Assembly (NCBI RefSeq): GCF_029223285.1
Contig: NZ_JARHUJ010000009.1
Span: 124,001 to 188,000 of the forward strand
DNA length: 64,000 nucleotides
DNA from: Paraflavitalea sp. CAU 1676
Lineage (GTDB): Bacteria > Bacteroidota > Bacteroidia > Chitinophagales > Chitinophagaceae
Reading direction: 5' to 3'
In this document: one piece after another, positions 42,673 to 52,890 of the stretch
Layout of the letters: each line of letters begins with the position of its first letter
Position numbering within the stretch: position 1 is the stretch's first letter
Position numbers and translations under genes: made by a program
Notes under the pieces: generated by a model
Told to the model about the DNA's origin: nothing
Databases searched by the model: none
What the model saw: only the letters and a program-made list of their open reading frames with translations

Positions 42673-45057
42673 TCAAAAGTTCGTCACTGCTTCAAAGGCT
42701 TTTTTAGGTTGCCCGTTGCGGTCGAACAGAAGAGGGTAGTCCTTTCTGCCGGTAACCGGGAAATTATCGAGCCAGCTATGCCGGTCGGATATATTCCAGA
42801 AGGTGACACTGGTGATATGTTTTGCATACTTCCTGAATAGTTCGAAGATCATGCTGTACTTCGCTACCTGTGCCTGTTCGCGGTCGGCGGTGAAATCGCT
42901 GTTGGCGTCTTCGGGCTTTCTGGCGCGGGCGTTATGTTCTTTGGGATACACCGATATGTCGAGCTCGGTGATTTGTAATGGCAGCCCGAGGGAGGCAAAA
43001 TCCTTTAGGGTGCTGTCGAGTTGTTCTTTGGATGGTTCGTTGGTAGCCCAATGGCCCTGCAGGCCGATGCCATGTATAGGTATGCCTTTTTGTTGCAGTG
43101 ACCGGATGAGCCGGATGATCTTTGCTCTTTTATCACTGCTGATCTCGTTGTAATCATTGTAGAATAGTTGTGCTGCAGGATCGGCTTCATGCGCCCATTG
43201 AAAGGCTTTGGTGATGTATTCTTCTCCGGCTATCTGCAGCCAGGGTGATGGACGTAAGTATTCGCCCGGCTTGTCGGATATGACCTCGTTCACGACATCC
43301 CACGCATAGACGGTGCCTTTGTACCTGCTTACGATGGTATTGATATGGTCTTTGAGCCGTTGCAGTAATACTTCTTTGCTGACTGCTTTTCCATCGGCAT
43401 CTACGAAGAGCCAGGTGGGTGTTTGGTTGTGCCAGCACAAAGTATGACCGCGTAATTTTAGGCCATGGCGTTTGGCAAATGCGGCGATAGAGTCGGCATC
43501 TTTCCAGTTGTATTCTTTTTCGCGTGGATGAATGGGGCCCATCTTCATGGCATTCTCGGCAGTGAGGCTATTGAATTGGTGTAATATCAAATCTGCTTCG
43601 TCGGTTTTGAGCGCCCTGGCCGATACGGCTACGCCTATAGGGAAGTAGTTGTTGTAGTAATCTTTCAATCCTTTCGTATTGCTGGCGGTGTTAGTTCCCA
43701 TATAGCGACTGGCAAATTGAATGAAGAAAAGCCAGTTGGGTCCGGTAGTGTGGCCGCCGGCATGTTGCCGGAAGGCGAGTTCGCCATCGAGCAGGCCCGT
43801 TTCGAGTGGCGGCATTTGGGTAGTGCCAAGGGATCTTTTTCCCAGTAAAGTGTAAACAGGTCCTGCATGAGCGGCGCCGAGGAACATGCCTTTGGCATCG
43901 ATCCAATTGCCTTCTACCTGCGGTGAACCCGAGCTGATGAACACGGGGCGGGGTGCACAAAGGGCAATGAGTTCGTGGGCATCTACCGGCAGGTCGTTCG
44001 GTGTTAACGGACCTGCATACCGGATAAAGTTCCCGGCAAACCAATGATATTCTCCGGAAGACGCGAGGTTCTCTACCTGTTCTCCAAATACACGACGGAG
44101 TATCTTGGCGCCGCCTGCGCCGGATGAACTGATGCAGCCAACGGCAAAGCGGTGATCGTAGGCCATGGTTACCAGGGCGGCTTTGCCATACCTCGATAAT
44201 CCTTCTATGGCTACATGTTTTGCATCTATTGACCTGTTTGTTTCGAAATAATCGAGTGCACGACTGGCGCCCCAGGCCCAGGCTTTGAGGGTACCCCAAT
44301 CGTCCGGTTTGCGGGGCTGCCCTTTGTTGACGAGTCCGATGATGCCTTGTGTTAATCCTGCACCATTGTCGGCCTGGTAGCTGGTGGGTATGATGACGGC
44401 ATAACCCCAGCCTTTGGCCAATAGTTGTTCCTGCCAGCTGGCTGGTGCGTTCCTGGAGGTATCGCGGGGCGGCGCAACATCCGGCGGTAGCTGCCAGCCA
44501 AATTCCATGACCACGGGTACGGGGCCTTTAGCATCAGCGGGGATGCTAAGTGTAAGTTGAATATCTACCTTGATGGATGGAAAGGCGCTGTTGTCTACAT
44601 GGCCAATCAGCTTTTTAGTGATGGCTGCAAATGCTCCCTGCTGTTCGCGGATGGTTTCTACCACCTCCCATTGAACGGTTGGGGTGCTGGCGGGTGTGCG
44701 GCCATATACTTCGCGGTCGAATAGTTCAACGAGTTCGGGGCGGCGTTTGCTCCACCAGATGGCAGCATCGGTTACTGGCTGTCCGTTGTTCAGTAGTAGC
44801 GGGTCGGGCAGGGAGGTATAGGGAGAGGCTTTCGATTCGTCGGTATTGGCAGCATCGGGAGCTTGTGGGTTGCCGGAGGGGCCGCGACGAACAGTGGTAA
44901 TGTTCAGTGATTGCAGTGTGCGGTTGTAATCAAGCTGCGTTAATTTTTTGATACTGTCTATGCGCACACTATCAGCATAAGAAAGCCGGCGTGTTTGCGC
45001 ATAGGTGTTGGCCGAGAGCAGCCAGGCTACCAGGAAGCAGATAAGGGACGACTTCAT
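42673..45057 (-). CDS. two-headed glucuronoyl esterase (CE15) - endo-xylanase (GH10)
   Basis: 794 aa secreted protein (signal peptide MKSSLICFLVAWLLSANTYAQ). The CE15 domain covers about residues 80-455: Ser288 in the nucleophile motif GLSRYGKA, His436 in GGHTT, and the conserved SGEYHWFAGNF. The GH10 domain covers about 456-794, with acid/base Glu591 in DVVNEV and nucleophile Glu698 in ITELDIS. The esterase would cut lignin ester bonds on (4-O-methyl)glucuronate and the xylanase the backbone beside them. The GH10 part lacks the CBM insert of the other xylanase (59540-61156). It is last in the - strand series, 158 bases after the acetylesterase. Confidence 0.95.
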   Translation of the reverse strand: MKSSLICFLVAWLLSANTYAQTRRLSYADSVRIDSIKKLTQLDYNRTLQSLNITTVRRGPSGNPQAPDAANTDESKASPYTSLPDPLLLNNGQPVTDAAIWWSKRRPELVELFDREVYGRTPASTPTVQWEVVETIREQQGAFAAITKKLIGHVDNSAFPSIKVDIQLTLSIPADAKGPVPVVMEFGWQLPPDVAPPRDTSRNAPASWQEQLLAKGWGYAVIIPTSYQADNGAGLTQGIIGLVNKGQPRKPDDWGTLKAWAWGASRALDYFETNRSIDAKHVAIEGLSRYGKAALVTMAYDHRFAVGCISSSGAGGAKILRRVFGEQVENLASSGEYHWFAGNFIRYAGPLTPNDLPVDAHELIALCAPRPVFISSGSPQVEGNWIDAKGMFLGAAHAGPVYTLLGKRSLGTTQMPPLETGLLDGELAFRQHAGGHTTGPNWLFFIQFASRYMGTNTASNTKGLKDYYNNYFPIGVAVSARALKTDEADLILHQFNSLTAENAMKMGPIHPREKEYNWKDADSIAAFAKRHGLKLRGHTLCWHNQTPTWLFVDADGKAVSKEVLLQRLKDHINTIVSRYKGTVYAWDVVNEVISDKPGEYLRPSPWLQIAGEEYITKAFQWAHEADPAAQLFYNDYNEISSDKRAKIIRLIRSLQQKGIPIHGIGLQGHWATNEPSKEQLDSTLKDFASLGLPLQITELDISVYPKEHNARARKPEDANSDFTADREQAQVAKYSMIFELFRKYAKHITSVTFWNISDRHSWLDNFPVTGRKDYPLLFDRNGQPKKAFEAVTNF

Positions 45058-45215
45058 GGAGGAACGATTTATTGGTAAAAAATGGTGTGTTCAAGGTTGT
45101 ACATGATCGTCAACGTGTTATTCGCTGGCCCTGGGGACCAGTCGTACTTGTCGGTGCAACGCCCCGACTTTGACCCGCGTGCATTGAAGGCCTTCCAGGA
45201 TTGGGCGTGAACGTC

Positions 45216-47237
45216 TTACTCACCCGCCCTGAACGGTGAAGCAGGCAGGCCTTCTTTGTTGTACAGGTTGGCGCCTTCCGGGTTATCGGCCCAGGCATAA
45301 CGCACGGCTACCGGGTTTGCTACAGCATCGCTCCATACGATGACCTCTTTGCCTTTGATCGTAGCATTAGCCCACACAAACTTTTTATCGGCACCGGCAA
45401 TGGCAAACTGTTGTAATGGTTTGCCGTCTTTCGCGATCAGTCCGCTGCCCGTGTTGTTGAATATGATCCTGACCTTATTCCCTTCTATTTGCATAGACTG
45501 GTATAGCGGTCCGGAATAAACCAGTTTCTTGTTGCCATAAGCGACGCGCTGGGCCGCCAGGGATAATCTTTGTCCTACGGCCTTTTTATTGAGCGGGTGG
45601 ATATCGTTCCATTCTCCCGCATCGATGATCACTGCCATGGCTGTATTGGGTACTGAGAGTGATTGCAGTTGTGCTTCGCGCAGTTCGGCCCACTGACTCT
45701 CCGCAGGCTGTGGTTTGGTGGCCATGAAATTGGCGAGTTGAACATAGAGGAAAGAAAAGTCTCCCTGCTGCCATTGTTGCCGCCAGTTGCTGATCAGGGC
45801 CGGGAAGAGCTGCTGGTATTCTTTGGCCCGGGAGGCATTGGCTTCGCCCTGGTACCAGATCACCCCTTTTATGGCGTATGGAGTGATGGGGGCTATCATA
45901 CCATTAAACAGGCCGCCGGGTTGATATTGGAAGGTGGTAGAGCCTGCCATCGCTTCGGCGGATGCGCCCTGTTTGTATTTCCAGGCGCCGGTGAGTTGAA
46001 TGGTGTCGCCGGGTGTTGCGAGCAGATAATCTTTGTCTTTGGTGAAACCTCCCCGGCCCGAACTATTGAACAACCGGATGGTGATAGTATTATTACCAGC
46101 CTTTAATATACCGGCTGGCACTTCGTACCGCCGGGGTGGGTATTGGTAGCCGGTAGTACCCACAAATAGGCCATTGATGTAAACAGAGTCCCGGTTGATC
46201 ATGGTGCCGAGTAGGAGTTTGGCTGGTTTGCCGGCCATGCTGGCCGGTACTTCGATCGATTTGCGGAACCACATGGTACCATAAATGTTCCGGTATCCCT
46301 GCTCATCCCAATAGCCCGGAATATTCATCGTAGGCCATTGTGCATCGTCGTAGGCCGCGGCGTACCAGGGGTTGCTTTCGTGGAGGCCGGCGTCGCCCTG
46401 CCATACTTTTGTATACCAGTTGATATCCGTTTCTCGGTCGCGCTGCATGGTTTGTTTTACGAGGTTGTCGTCTTTCCATTTTTGCGCCACGCTGAGTTGC
46501 GCCGGAAATGCCTGCAACGCTTCTTCGCTGAGCCAGGCTTCTACTGGTGAGCCGCCTACGGGCGCCTTAATGAGTCCGATAGGCACCTGGTATTTTTCGT
46601 ACAGGCTTTTGGCGAAGAAATAACCAGCGGCCGTGAAACGGCCAATACTTTCCTTCGTCAACGCCTCCCAGGCTCCGCCCGGCAGGTCATCTTGTGGCGC
46701 CTGAAAATTATACCGTGTGGCAATGAGGAACTGTCTGATCTGCGGATTGCCGGCGTTGGCCATCTCTTCCGGATACTTCCAGGCTACGCGTGCCATGGGC
46801 AGGTCCATATTCGATTGACCGGAACATACCCATACATCGCCCATCAGGATATTGTTGAGGGTGATTGTGTTGGTGGCTGATATCTCCATAGTATAGGGTC
46901 CACCGGATTTGGTGGGCTGCACCAGGAGTTGCCACTGGCCTGCTTCGTTGGTGGTAGTATAATAAACCTTGTTGTTGAACCGCACGGTGACTTTTTCTCC
47001 GGCGGTTGCCCAGCCCCATATTTTTACCGGCTTGTCGCGTTGCAATACCATGCCATCGCTCACGAGGCGCGGTAGCTTAAGCTGTGCTGTAGAGCTCAGT
47101 GCTGTGAGGATGAACAATGTCAGTATCGCAAGGACATAACCCTGGCTTCCACGTGGCTTAGCGGCTTCAATGGTAGTTTGCAACTGATGTTGCGGGGTGA
47201 TCGATTTGGTATCCTGAATGACAGTAGTTTTTTTCAT
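45216..47237 (-). CDS. sialate O-acetylesterase-family (SGNH) esterase, probably xylan deacetylase
   Basis: 673 aa. The N-terminal ~50 residues include one hydrophobic stretch (YVLAILTLFILTALSSTAQ), used as signal or anchor after a polar lead. The SGNH pattern is present: block I VCSGQSNMDLPM with the nucleophile Ser, and the late DIHPLNKKAVGQRL with the Asp-His pair. A beta-sandwich insertion (about 255-395, GYWDEQGYRNIYGTMWFRKSIEVPA) matches the sialate O-acetylesterase family. In xylan loci such proteins usually remove acetyl groups from xylan; this role is inferred from neighbours. It starts 7 bases after GH115 stops. Confidence 0.88.
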   Translation of the reverse strand: MKKTTVIQDTKSITPQHQLQTTIEAAKPRGSQGYVLAILTLFILTALSSTAQLKLPRLVSDGMVLQRDKPVKIWGWATAGEKVTVRFNNKVYYTTTNEAGQWQLLVQPTKSGGPYTMEISATNTITLNNILMGDVWVCSGQSNMDLPMARVAWKYPEEMANAGNPQIRQFLIATRYNFQAPQDDLPGGAWEALTKESIGRFTAAGYFFAKSLYEKYQVPIGLIKAPVGGSPVEAWLSEEALQAFPAQLSVAQKWKDDNLVKQTMQRDRETDINWYTKVWQGDAGLHESNPWYAAAYDDAQWPTMNIPGYWDEQGYRNIYGTMWFRKSIEVPASMAGKPAKLLLGTMINRDSVYINGLFVGTTGYQYPPRRYEVPAGILKAGNNTITIRLFNSSGRGGFTKDKDYLLATPGDTIQLTGAWKYKQGASAEAMAGSTTFQYQPGGLFNGMIAPITPYAIKGVIWYQGEANASRAKEYQQLFPALISNWRQQWQQGDFSFLYVQLANFMATKPQPAESQWAELREAQLQSLSVPNTAMAVIIDAGEWNDIHPLNKKAVGQRLSLAAQRVAYGNKKLVYSGPLYQSMQIEGNKVRIIFNNTGSGLIAKDGKPLQQFAIAGADKKFVWANATIKGKEVIVWSDAVANPVAVRYAWADNPEGANLYNKEGLPASPFRAGE

Positions 47238-47244
47238 ACGTATA

Positions 47245-49797
47245 TTATCTGCGTGTTTCGGGCGGACCTAAATAACTCTCCTTCGCTCCTCCAAGGTCGA
47301 TCACCAACTTTTGCAATACTACAGCCGGACTCACCATCCAATACTTCAGCACGTGTTTGCCAGGTTGCAGGGTTTTGTGGGTGGAGGTTTTTATGATGAT
47401 GTTGTTGGCGACCCATTGTTCCCAGGTCCGCACGTTGCTATCTTCTTTATTGAGACTGATCACTTGTGGTGTTTCATCGTCGATGGAGATGGCATATTGC
47501 AAACCCTCTGGCGCGTTCTGAATATTAAGGGTAGGCGAGAAGTAGGCGTTTACCGTAGCAGGTCCATTAATCGTTGTCTTAAACTCATACTGAAGATGAG
47601 GACTATTGGTGGTTAACTGTTGGATGGACGCTGTTACCGGAAAGGTGGTGACAGCATCACCCGTTTTGCCATGGTCGGGTAATACGGTCCAGGTAATCCC
47701 ATGGGCATTGACAGCTTTGGTATAGTGAGCGGCTTCAATAGAAACATAGTCGTCTGGTGCATGGAAAGTAGTATTGGAGTGCTCTTTATGGGTAGTAGCT
47801 GCAGGCAGTATGGAAGAAGAAAAAGTCGAATTGTCGGGGTCAACTCTATATACAGCCGGCATGTTGTTAAATGGTGGTTGCTGCCAGTAGGTATACCCGA
47901 TATGCGTTTGGCTCATCATATGGTTCCATTTGGCGTGGTGGAGCGTATGGTATTCCCGGGTAATAAGAGAGTCCTGCAGGTAATATTGATCGGCTTCTTT
48001 TGCCGTTCTGGCTACCAGCGAGTGATTTTGGTTGCGGTGAGCTTTGTTGTTTTCTGCAATAGCGTGGTACAGATTGTATAAGTTGCTGCTGGCTTTAACG
48101 GGGTGCAGTACCAATTGAAAGTAAGCGTCGCGGTATCGGGCGGGTAATTGCTGATTGATCTGGGTTGCTTTTTTCAACAGTTCGTCGTAAGCCCTGGTTA
48201 CGCGGCCGGCTTCGTCATAATGGTCGAAGTGGTAGGTATTGGCATCCAGCAGTTCGGGCTTGCGCCGGCTATTGTATTTGGTGTACTTCGATATAATGTC
48301 TGCGATGGACTTCGCCTGGGTGGCTCCGAATTGTTGTGCGGCCCATTTTTCCGTGTAGCGCTGCAGGTCTGCCGGCCCAATGGCTGTAGGATCCCAGGCA
48401 TAGTCGAGGAAGAAGGAGATGGGAAACTCCATGGGTTTGATGTCGCCTACATTCACGATCCATATCTCGCGGGCCTTATACTCCCAGGCCAGGTGCATCT
48501 GTTCCCATACGCGGGAGATGGCATTGGTGTTGATCCATTTGTAATTGCGCGGTCCGCCTACGTAGTCGAAATGATAATAGATGCCATAACCTCCTTTACG
48601 GGGATTTTCATCGGGTTTAGGCAGGCGGCGGATATTGCCCCAGTTGTCGTCGCAGAGCAGGAGGGTTACATCATCGGGCACACGCATTCCTTTGTCGTAG
48701 TAATCCTGCACTTCTTTATACAGGGCCCATAGCTGGGGAGTTTCGCTGGCAGGTTGTTGGGTTACTTCTTCAATGATGTTTCGCTGCTCTTTTACAATCC
48801 TTTCGAGCAGGGCGGTAGCGGTTTCCCGGCTCATGGGTTCATCGCCATCTCCGCGCATGCCGACGCTGACGATCTTTTCATTGGTGGCGCGCTGCATGCC
48901 GGTGCGCCAGAATTGTTGCAGCCTAACCTGGTTGCTGTCGTAATTCCATTTGCCGGTACCATAACGCCGCCATTCATCGTGAGCGCGCATGAGCGGTTCG
49001 TGGTGCGAGGTGCCGATCACGATGCCATAGGTGTCGGCCATTTTGATGTTGAGGCTGTCGTCGTCGTAGAAGGCATTGCCCCACATGGCGGGCCACAGGT
49101 AATTGGCTTTGAGGCGCAGCATCAGCTCAAATACTTTCTCATAGAATTGGTGGTTGAAGCCGCCAAACTTTTCCTTGCTCCAGCCGGAAAGGGCGGGCGC
49201 TTCGTCGTTGATGAAGATGCCGCGGTATTTGATGGCCGGGGCGTTGGCGGAATAATTGGTGTTAGTCAGGTATAAAGTAGAACGTTTCTGTACCGGTACG
49301 TCGGCCCACCAATACCAAGGCGATACGCCTATTTGTTTGGATAGTTCGAGCGTGCCGTAAGCTGCGCCGCGGCGGTCGCTGCCGGTAATAACCAGCGCAC
49401 GACGGATGCCCGGTGCAGGTGTTTTGATCAGTTGCCAGCGGTAGGCTTCCCACTTGCCTGAGAGGTCGCTTGTCTTGATCTGTTGTGATGCGGTCAGCTG
49501 TTGTATAATCGTTGATTTACCGAGCGACCCGATTACAATGAGTTGCGCGGCACTTGCGGGAAGCGTGTTGATCAGCGATGGCCGGCGGCTGGTGACGCGT
49601 TCGATATCGTCGCACAGGAGCGTCGCAGCCTTTTGTACCAGTTCATCATCGTTGATGTCGACATAAATGGCAGTGATGCTTTTGCTGTCTGCAATAGGAA
49701 ATGAGTTGGCAACCGGCTTACCGGTAATGAAGTTTTGCGTAAATGCAGGAACCATGGCGGCTGCCGTGAGCCACAGTAACAGTATCAGCTTTTTCAT
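47245..49797 (-). CDS. glycoside hydrolase family 115 xylan alpha-1,2-glucuronidase
   Basis: 850 aa with signal peptide ending in AFTQ. GH115 features are the N-terminal domain (DDELVQKAATLLCDDIERVTSRRP), then FINDEAPALSGWSKEKFGGFNHQFYEKVFELMLRLKANYLWPAMWGNAF, GIVIGTSHHEPLMRAHDEW and GMRGDGDEPMS, plus a C-terminal beta-rich domain. GH115 removes (4-O-methyl)glucuronic acid from internal xylose residues, unlike GH67, which acts at chain ends. It is tightly coupled to the downstream acetylesterase and lies 51 bases after the SDR gene. Confidence 0.94.
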   Translation of the reverse strand: MKKLILLLWLTAAAMVPAFTQNFITGKPVANSFPIADSKSITAIYVDINDDELVQKAATLLCDDIERVTSRRPSLINTLPASAAQLIVIGSLGKSTIIQQLTASQQIKTSDLSGKWEAYRWQLIKTPAPGIRRALVITGSDRRGAAYGTLELSKQIGVSPWYWWADVPVQKRSTLYLTNTNYSANAPAIKYRGIFINDEAPALSGWSKEKFGGFNHQFYEKVFELMLRLKANYLWPAMWGNAFYDDDSLNIKMADTYGIVIGTSHHEPLMRAHDEWRRYGTGKWNYDSNQVRLQQFWRTGMQRATNEKIVSVGMRGDGDEPMSRETATALLERIVKEQRNIIEEVTQQPASETPQLWALYKEVQDYYDKGMRVPDDVTLLLCDDNWGNIRRLPKPDENPRKGGYGIYYHFDYVGGPRNYKWINTNAISRVWEQMHLAWEYKAREIWIVNVGDIKPMEFPISFFLDYAWDPTAIGPADLQRYTEKWAAQQFGATQAKSIADIISKYTKYNSRRKPELLDANTYHFDHYDEAGRVTRAYDELLKKATQINQQLPARYRDAYFQLVLHPVKASSNLYNLYHAIAENNKAHRNQNHSLVARTAKEADQYYLQDSLITREYHTLHHAKWNHMMSQTHIGYTYWQQPPFNNMPAVYRVDPDNSTFSSSILPAATTHKEHSNTTFHAPDDYVSIEAAHYTKAVNAHGITWTVLPDHGKTGDAVTTFPVTASIQQLTTNSPHLQYEFKTTINGPATVNAYFSPTLNIQNAPEGLQYAISIDDETPQVISLNKEDSNVRTWEQWVANNIIIKTSTHKTLQPGKHVLKYWMVSPAVVLQKLVIDLGGAKESYLGPPETRR

Positions 49798-49848
49798 ATG
49801 TAATCGTTGGTAGCACCGGGAGCTGTTGCGCCTTTGCCGGCGCTCTCC

Positions 49849-50601
49849 TTAAAACCCGATGGAATTGCCGCCATCTACCGGGAGTATGACGCCCGTGATG
49901 TAGCGTGCTGCATCTGATGCCAGGAACACGGCTGCATCGCCAATATCCGCCGGGGTGCCGAGTTCGCCCATGGGCGTACGGTCGAGGGCCTTGTGTTTCC
50001 GTTCAGGGTCATCATTGAGTGCTTTGGCCGACATGTCGGTGGCGATGAAACCAGGGGCTATACAGTTCACCCGGATGCCCTTGGGCGATAGTTCTACTGC
50101 CATTGCTTTGGTCATGCCTTCGATGGCCGATTTGGAAGCTGTATAGGCGATCACTTTGGGGATGCCATACTGAGAGGCCATCGAGCTGATATTGATGATC
50201 GAACCGCCGCCATTGCTCATCATGTATTTCACCACTTCCCTCGACAAGGCGAATACGGCCGTTACATTGGTTTGTATAATGCGTTGGAAATCTTCATCCG
50301 ATACTTCCGTGAATTCCTTCTTCATGTTGATGCCTGCATTGTTGACCAGGATATCGATGCGGCCATGCTCTTTGAGTATCTGCTGTACCAGTTTGGGTAT
50401 GGCGGCCAGGTTGGTAAGGTCGCAGGATATGGGGACGCACAGGTTGCCCAGTTTCTCCTTTGCCTGGGTTAGCTTTTGCGGATCGCGGCCTACGATGATC
50501 GTCAGGATCTCGTTCTCGACAAACTTTTGTGCTATGGCCAATCCTATACCAGATCCTCCGCCGGTTACTATAGCTATCTTCTGTTGGTTGGTTGATTGCA
50601 T
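49849..50601 (-). CDS. SDR-family oxidoreductase, possibly fructuronate/mannonate reductase
   Basis: 250 aa cytosolic NAD(P)-dependent enzyme. Rossmann motif TGGGSGIG (about 13-20), NNAG, and catalytic Ser...Tyr-x-x-x-Lys in SSMASQYGIPKVIAYTASK are all present. The end, VDGGNSIGF, is typical of classical SDRs. Its place between GH67 and GH115, with mannonate dehydratase (uxuA) in the same locus and no UxuB gene seen, suggests that it reduces fructuronate to mannonate. Sequence alone would also fit a gluconate or 3-oxoacyl reductase. Confidence 0.85.
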   Translation of the reverse strand: MQSTNQQKIAIVTGGGSGIGLAIAQKFVENEILTIIVGRDPQKLTQAKEKLGNLCVPISCDLTNLAAIPKLVQQILKEHGRIDILVNNAGINMKKEFTEVSDEDFQRIIQTNVTAVFALSREVVKYMMSNGGGSIINISSMASQYGIPKVIAYTASKSAIEGMTKAMAVELSPKGIRVNCIAPGFIATDMSAKALNDDPERKHKALDRTPMGELGTPADIGDAAVFLASDAARYITGVILPVDGGNSIGF

Positions 50602-50706
50602 GGGTCGTTTTGTATTTCTTTTTTGCGAAGATCGTGATTCAAACAGGTGAATCGTTTATCGTGGCCTTCAACCTTTCGTCTTATCGTATCATTTTTCTTC
50701 CTTTCT

Positions 50707-52854
50707 TTAAATACCCGGAGCAAACGGGAACCGCAGGTTCATATAGTACTCCAGGGTTTGGTTGGGGGGCTCATACCCATCCGGCAGGGGCATGCGCGAA
50801 TAGGTTTGGAAATACAGCAGGCAGGCATTGCGCCACCATACTGCTTCCTGCTCCTGCATGGCCATCAATTGTTTCACCTGGTTATACCTTTCGGCATCGA
50901 CGTAAGTTTCCAATCCGTTCCAGGTTTGCTGCATCCTTCTTACAGCATCCACCCCTGCATAGTATTGTGCGCACAGAGCCTGCCACACGGTTTTGCCCGA
51001 CGACAGGCGGTAGCTCCAGGGTACGCGGTGAAACCACAACAGGTAATCATCGGGGCAACTGGAAAGCGTTTCATATTGGCGCCTCACTTCCGGGAAATAC
51101 TGGGCGAGGGCATTGCTGCCGGTGGTAGTTCTGTTGAATCCAATACCGGTAGTGTCTGCCTTGTGATAGTATACAGGGTCCCAATCGGCTCGCTGGGCGT
51201 GATTGGTCCAGGGGGCGGGGCCGTAATGATGGCTATTGCCCATGATATGATGAAGGCCCAGCGGTGTCATGTATTGTACCGTGTTCTCCCGCGATGCCAG
51301 CATGAATTCCTGTACAGGGTTGACAAATGATGGGTTGTTGCTAAACGTTTGCCGTATCCATTCATTGGCGATCTGTGCGGCATCAAGCGAGGGAGTCCAG
51401 GCGAGGCGTCCAAAGGCATACCAGTTTGACTGGGCGAATGGATGTCCGCACCAGTTGATGTCGTTGCCGATATTCGATACACCGGCGATGCCGGACAGGG
51501 AATGGTTATCGATGGAGCCGTTGACTATTTTAGCCACGGTTGTGCCTTTGCCTTTTGCATACGTGTCGCTATCGAGGCATTCTTTAAAGAGCGGAGCCAG
51601 GTATACGAGATTGGTGGCAAATCCGAGGTATTCCTGGGTGATCTGGAATTCCATCATCAGTGGCGTGGCCGGCATGGCGCCAAACAAGGGATGGAATGGT
51701 TCGCGTGGCTGAAAGTCTATAGGTCCATTCTTGACCTGCACCACTACATTCTTTCTGAACTTTCCGTCCAGCGGTTTGAATTCATCGTATGCCTGCTTGA
51801 AGCGGTCGTCGGGTTTTTCGCTGCTGTATACGAAAGCGCGCCACATTACGATACCGCCATGTGGGGCAACGGCATCGGCCAGCATGTTGGCGCCGTCGGC
51901 GTGGGTGCGGTTGTAATTCTGCGGTCCGGGCTGTCCTTCCGAATTGGCTTTTACCAGGAAGCCGCCGAAATCGGGCACGTAGGAGTAGATCTCTGCCGCT
52001 TTTTTCTTCCACCAGTCCTGGACCTGCGGATCGAGCGGATCGGCTGTTTTTAGGCCACCTAATTCCACGGGTGCGCTAAAGCGGGCGGTGAGGTATACTT
52101 TGATATGATAAGCCCGGAACACGTTGGCCAGGGCGGCTACTTTTTCCAGGTATTCTTTGCTGAGGATGCGGGCATTCGCATTTACGTTGGTGAGCACCGT
52201 GCCGTTGATGCCGATGGAGGCATTGGCGCGTGCGTAGTCGGTGTAACGGGGATCGAGGTATCCGGGCAAGCGGTGCCAGTCCCAGATAGAAGAACCGGCA
52301 TAGCCGCGTTCTACCGTACGGTTGAGGTTATCCCAGTGATTCAGCAGCCGGTGCTGAATGGCGGGGGCTGTAGTGATGGATAATTGTTGAATGGGTTGCC
52401 GGGTTTGCATGAGCCGCAACAAATGAAATACGCCATAGAGCAAGCCGGCATCGTCGTTGGCGGTGATGATCAGCATTTTTTTTTGCTGGCTGTTTACGGT
52501 ACGGATGATAAATCCTTCGTTGCCGAGCGTGTTCAGGTCTTTTTGATCAATCAGGGACCGGATCGTTTCATGGTTATTGTAGGTAGCTACCAGCAGCGTG
52601 CCGGTTTCCAGGGATGTTTTGTCTGAGATCCGCGTGTCCAGCAGGCCCTGCAAGCCTGTAAGGAGTTCCTTGCGGGCGTTCATCAGCACCGGACTGTTGC
52701 CGGCGATATGTACTGACCGGATGGCTGACTGGTATTGTTGCAGCAGGGAATTATTGTCGATCTTATCGTAACGAAGCCACAAGCGATACCCGTCTTCTGC
52801 CAGCAGGCAGTGGAATAACAATAAAAGCAGTAGTGTACAGCTCGTTCTTTTCAT
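50707..52854 (-). CDS. glycoside hydrolase family 67 alpha-glucuronidase
   Basis: 715 aa, exported (signal peptide ends near LLAED). Catalytic positions read clearly: acid Glu306 in VKANSEGQPGPQ, and the base pair Asp380 (GPIDFQPREP) and Glu408 (FQITQEYLG), spaced as in characterised GH67 enzymes. Other blocks are RLLNHWDNLNRTVERGYAGSSIWDW and WYAFGRLAWTP. GH67 frees 4-O-methylglucuronate from the non-reducing end of aldouronic acids made by the xylanases. It is the first enzyme gene after lacI (36 bases). Confidence 0.95.
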   Translation of the reverse strand: MKRTSCTLLLLLLFHCLLAEDGYRLWLRYDKIDNNSLLQQYQSAIRSVHIAGNSPVLMNARKELLTGLQGLLDTRISDKTSLETGTLLVATYNNHETIRSLIDQKDLNTLGNEGFIIRTVNSQQKKMLIITANDDAGLLYGVFHLLRLMQTRQPIQQLSITTAPAIQHRLLNHWDNLNRTVERGYAGSSIWDWHRLPGYLDPRYTDYARANASIGINGTVLTNVNANARILSKEYLEKVAALANVFRAYHIKVYLTARFSAPVELGGLKTADPLDPQVQDWWKKKAAEIYSYVPDFGGFLVKANSEGQPGPQNYNRTHADGANMLADAVAPHGGIVMWRAFVYSSEKPDDRFKQAYDEFKPLDGKFRKNVVVQVKNGPIDFQPREPFHPLFGAMPATPLMMEFQITQEYLGFATNLVYLAPLFKECLDSDTYAKGKGTTVAKIVNGSIDNHSLSGIAGVSNIGNDINWCGHPFAQSNWYAFGRLAWTPSLDAAQIANEWIRQTFSNNPSFVNPVQEFMLASRENTVQYMTPLGLHHIMGNSHHYGPAPWTNHAQRADWDPVYYHKADTTGIGFNRTTTGSNALAQYFPEVRRQYETLSSCPDDYLLWFHRVPWSYRLSSGKTVWQALCAQYYAGVDAVRRMQQTWNGLETYVDAERYNQVKQLMAMQEQEAVWWRNACLLYFQTYSRMPLPDGYEPPNQTLEYYMNLRFPFAPGI

Positions 52855-52890
52855 ATGGGGCTTTGTCGTTGAGTGTTGGATGGGCTATCG

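Noticed and set aside
45110-45298. 62-codon - strand frame between the acetylesterase and CE15-GH10
   Set aside because: Overlaps the acetylesterase C-terminus in another frame and shows no features.
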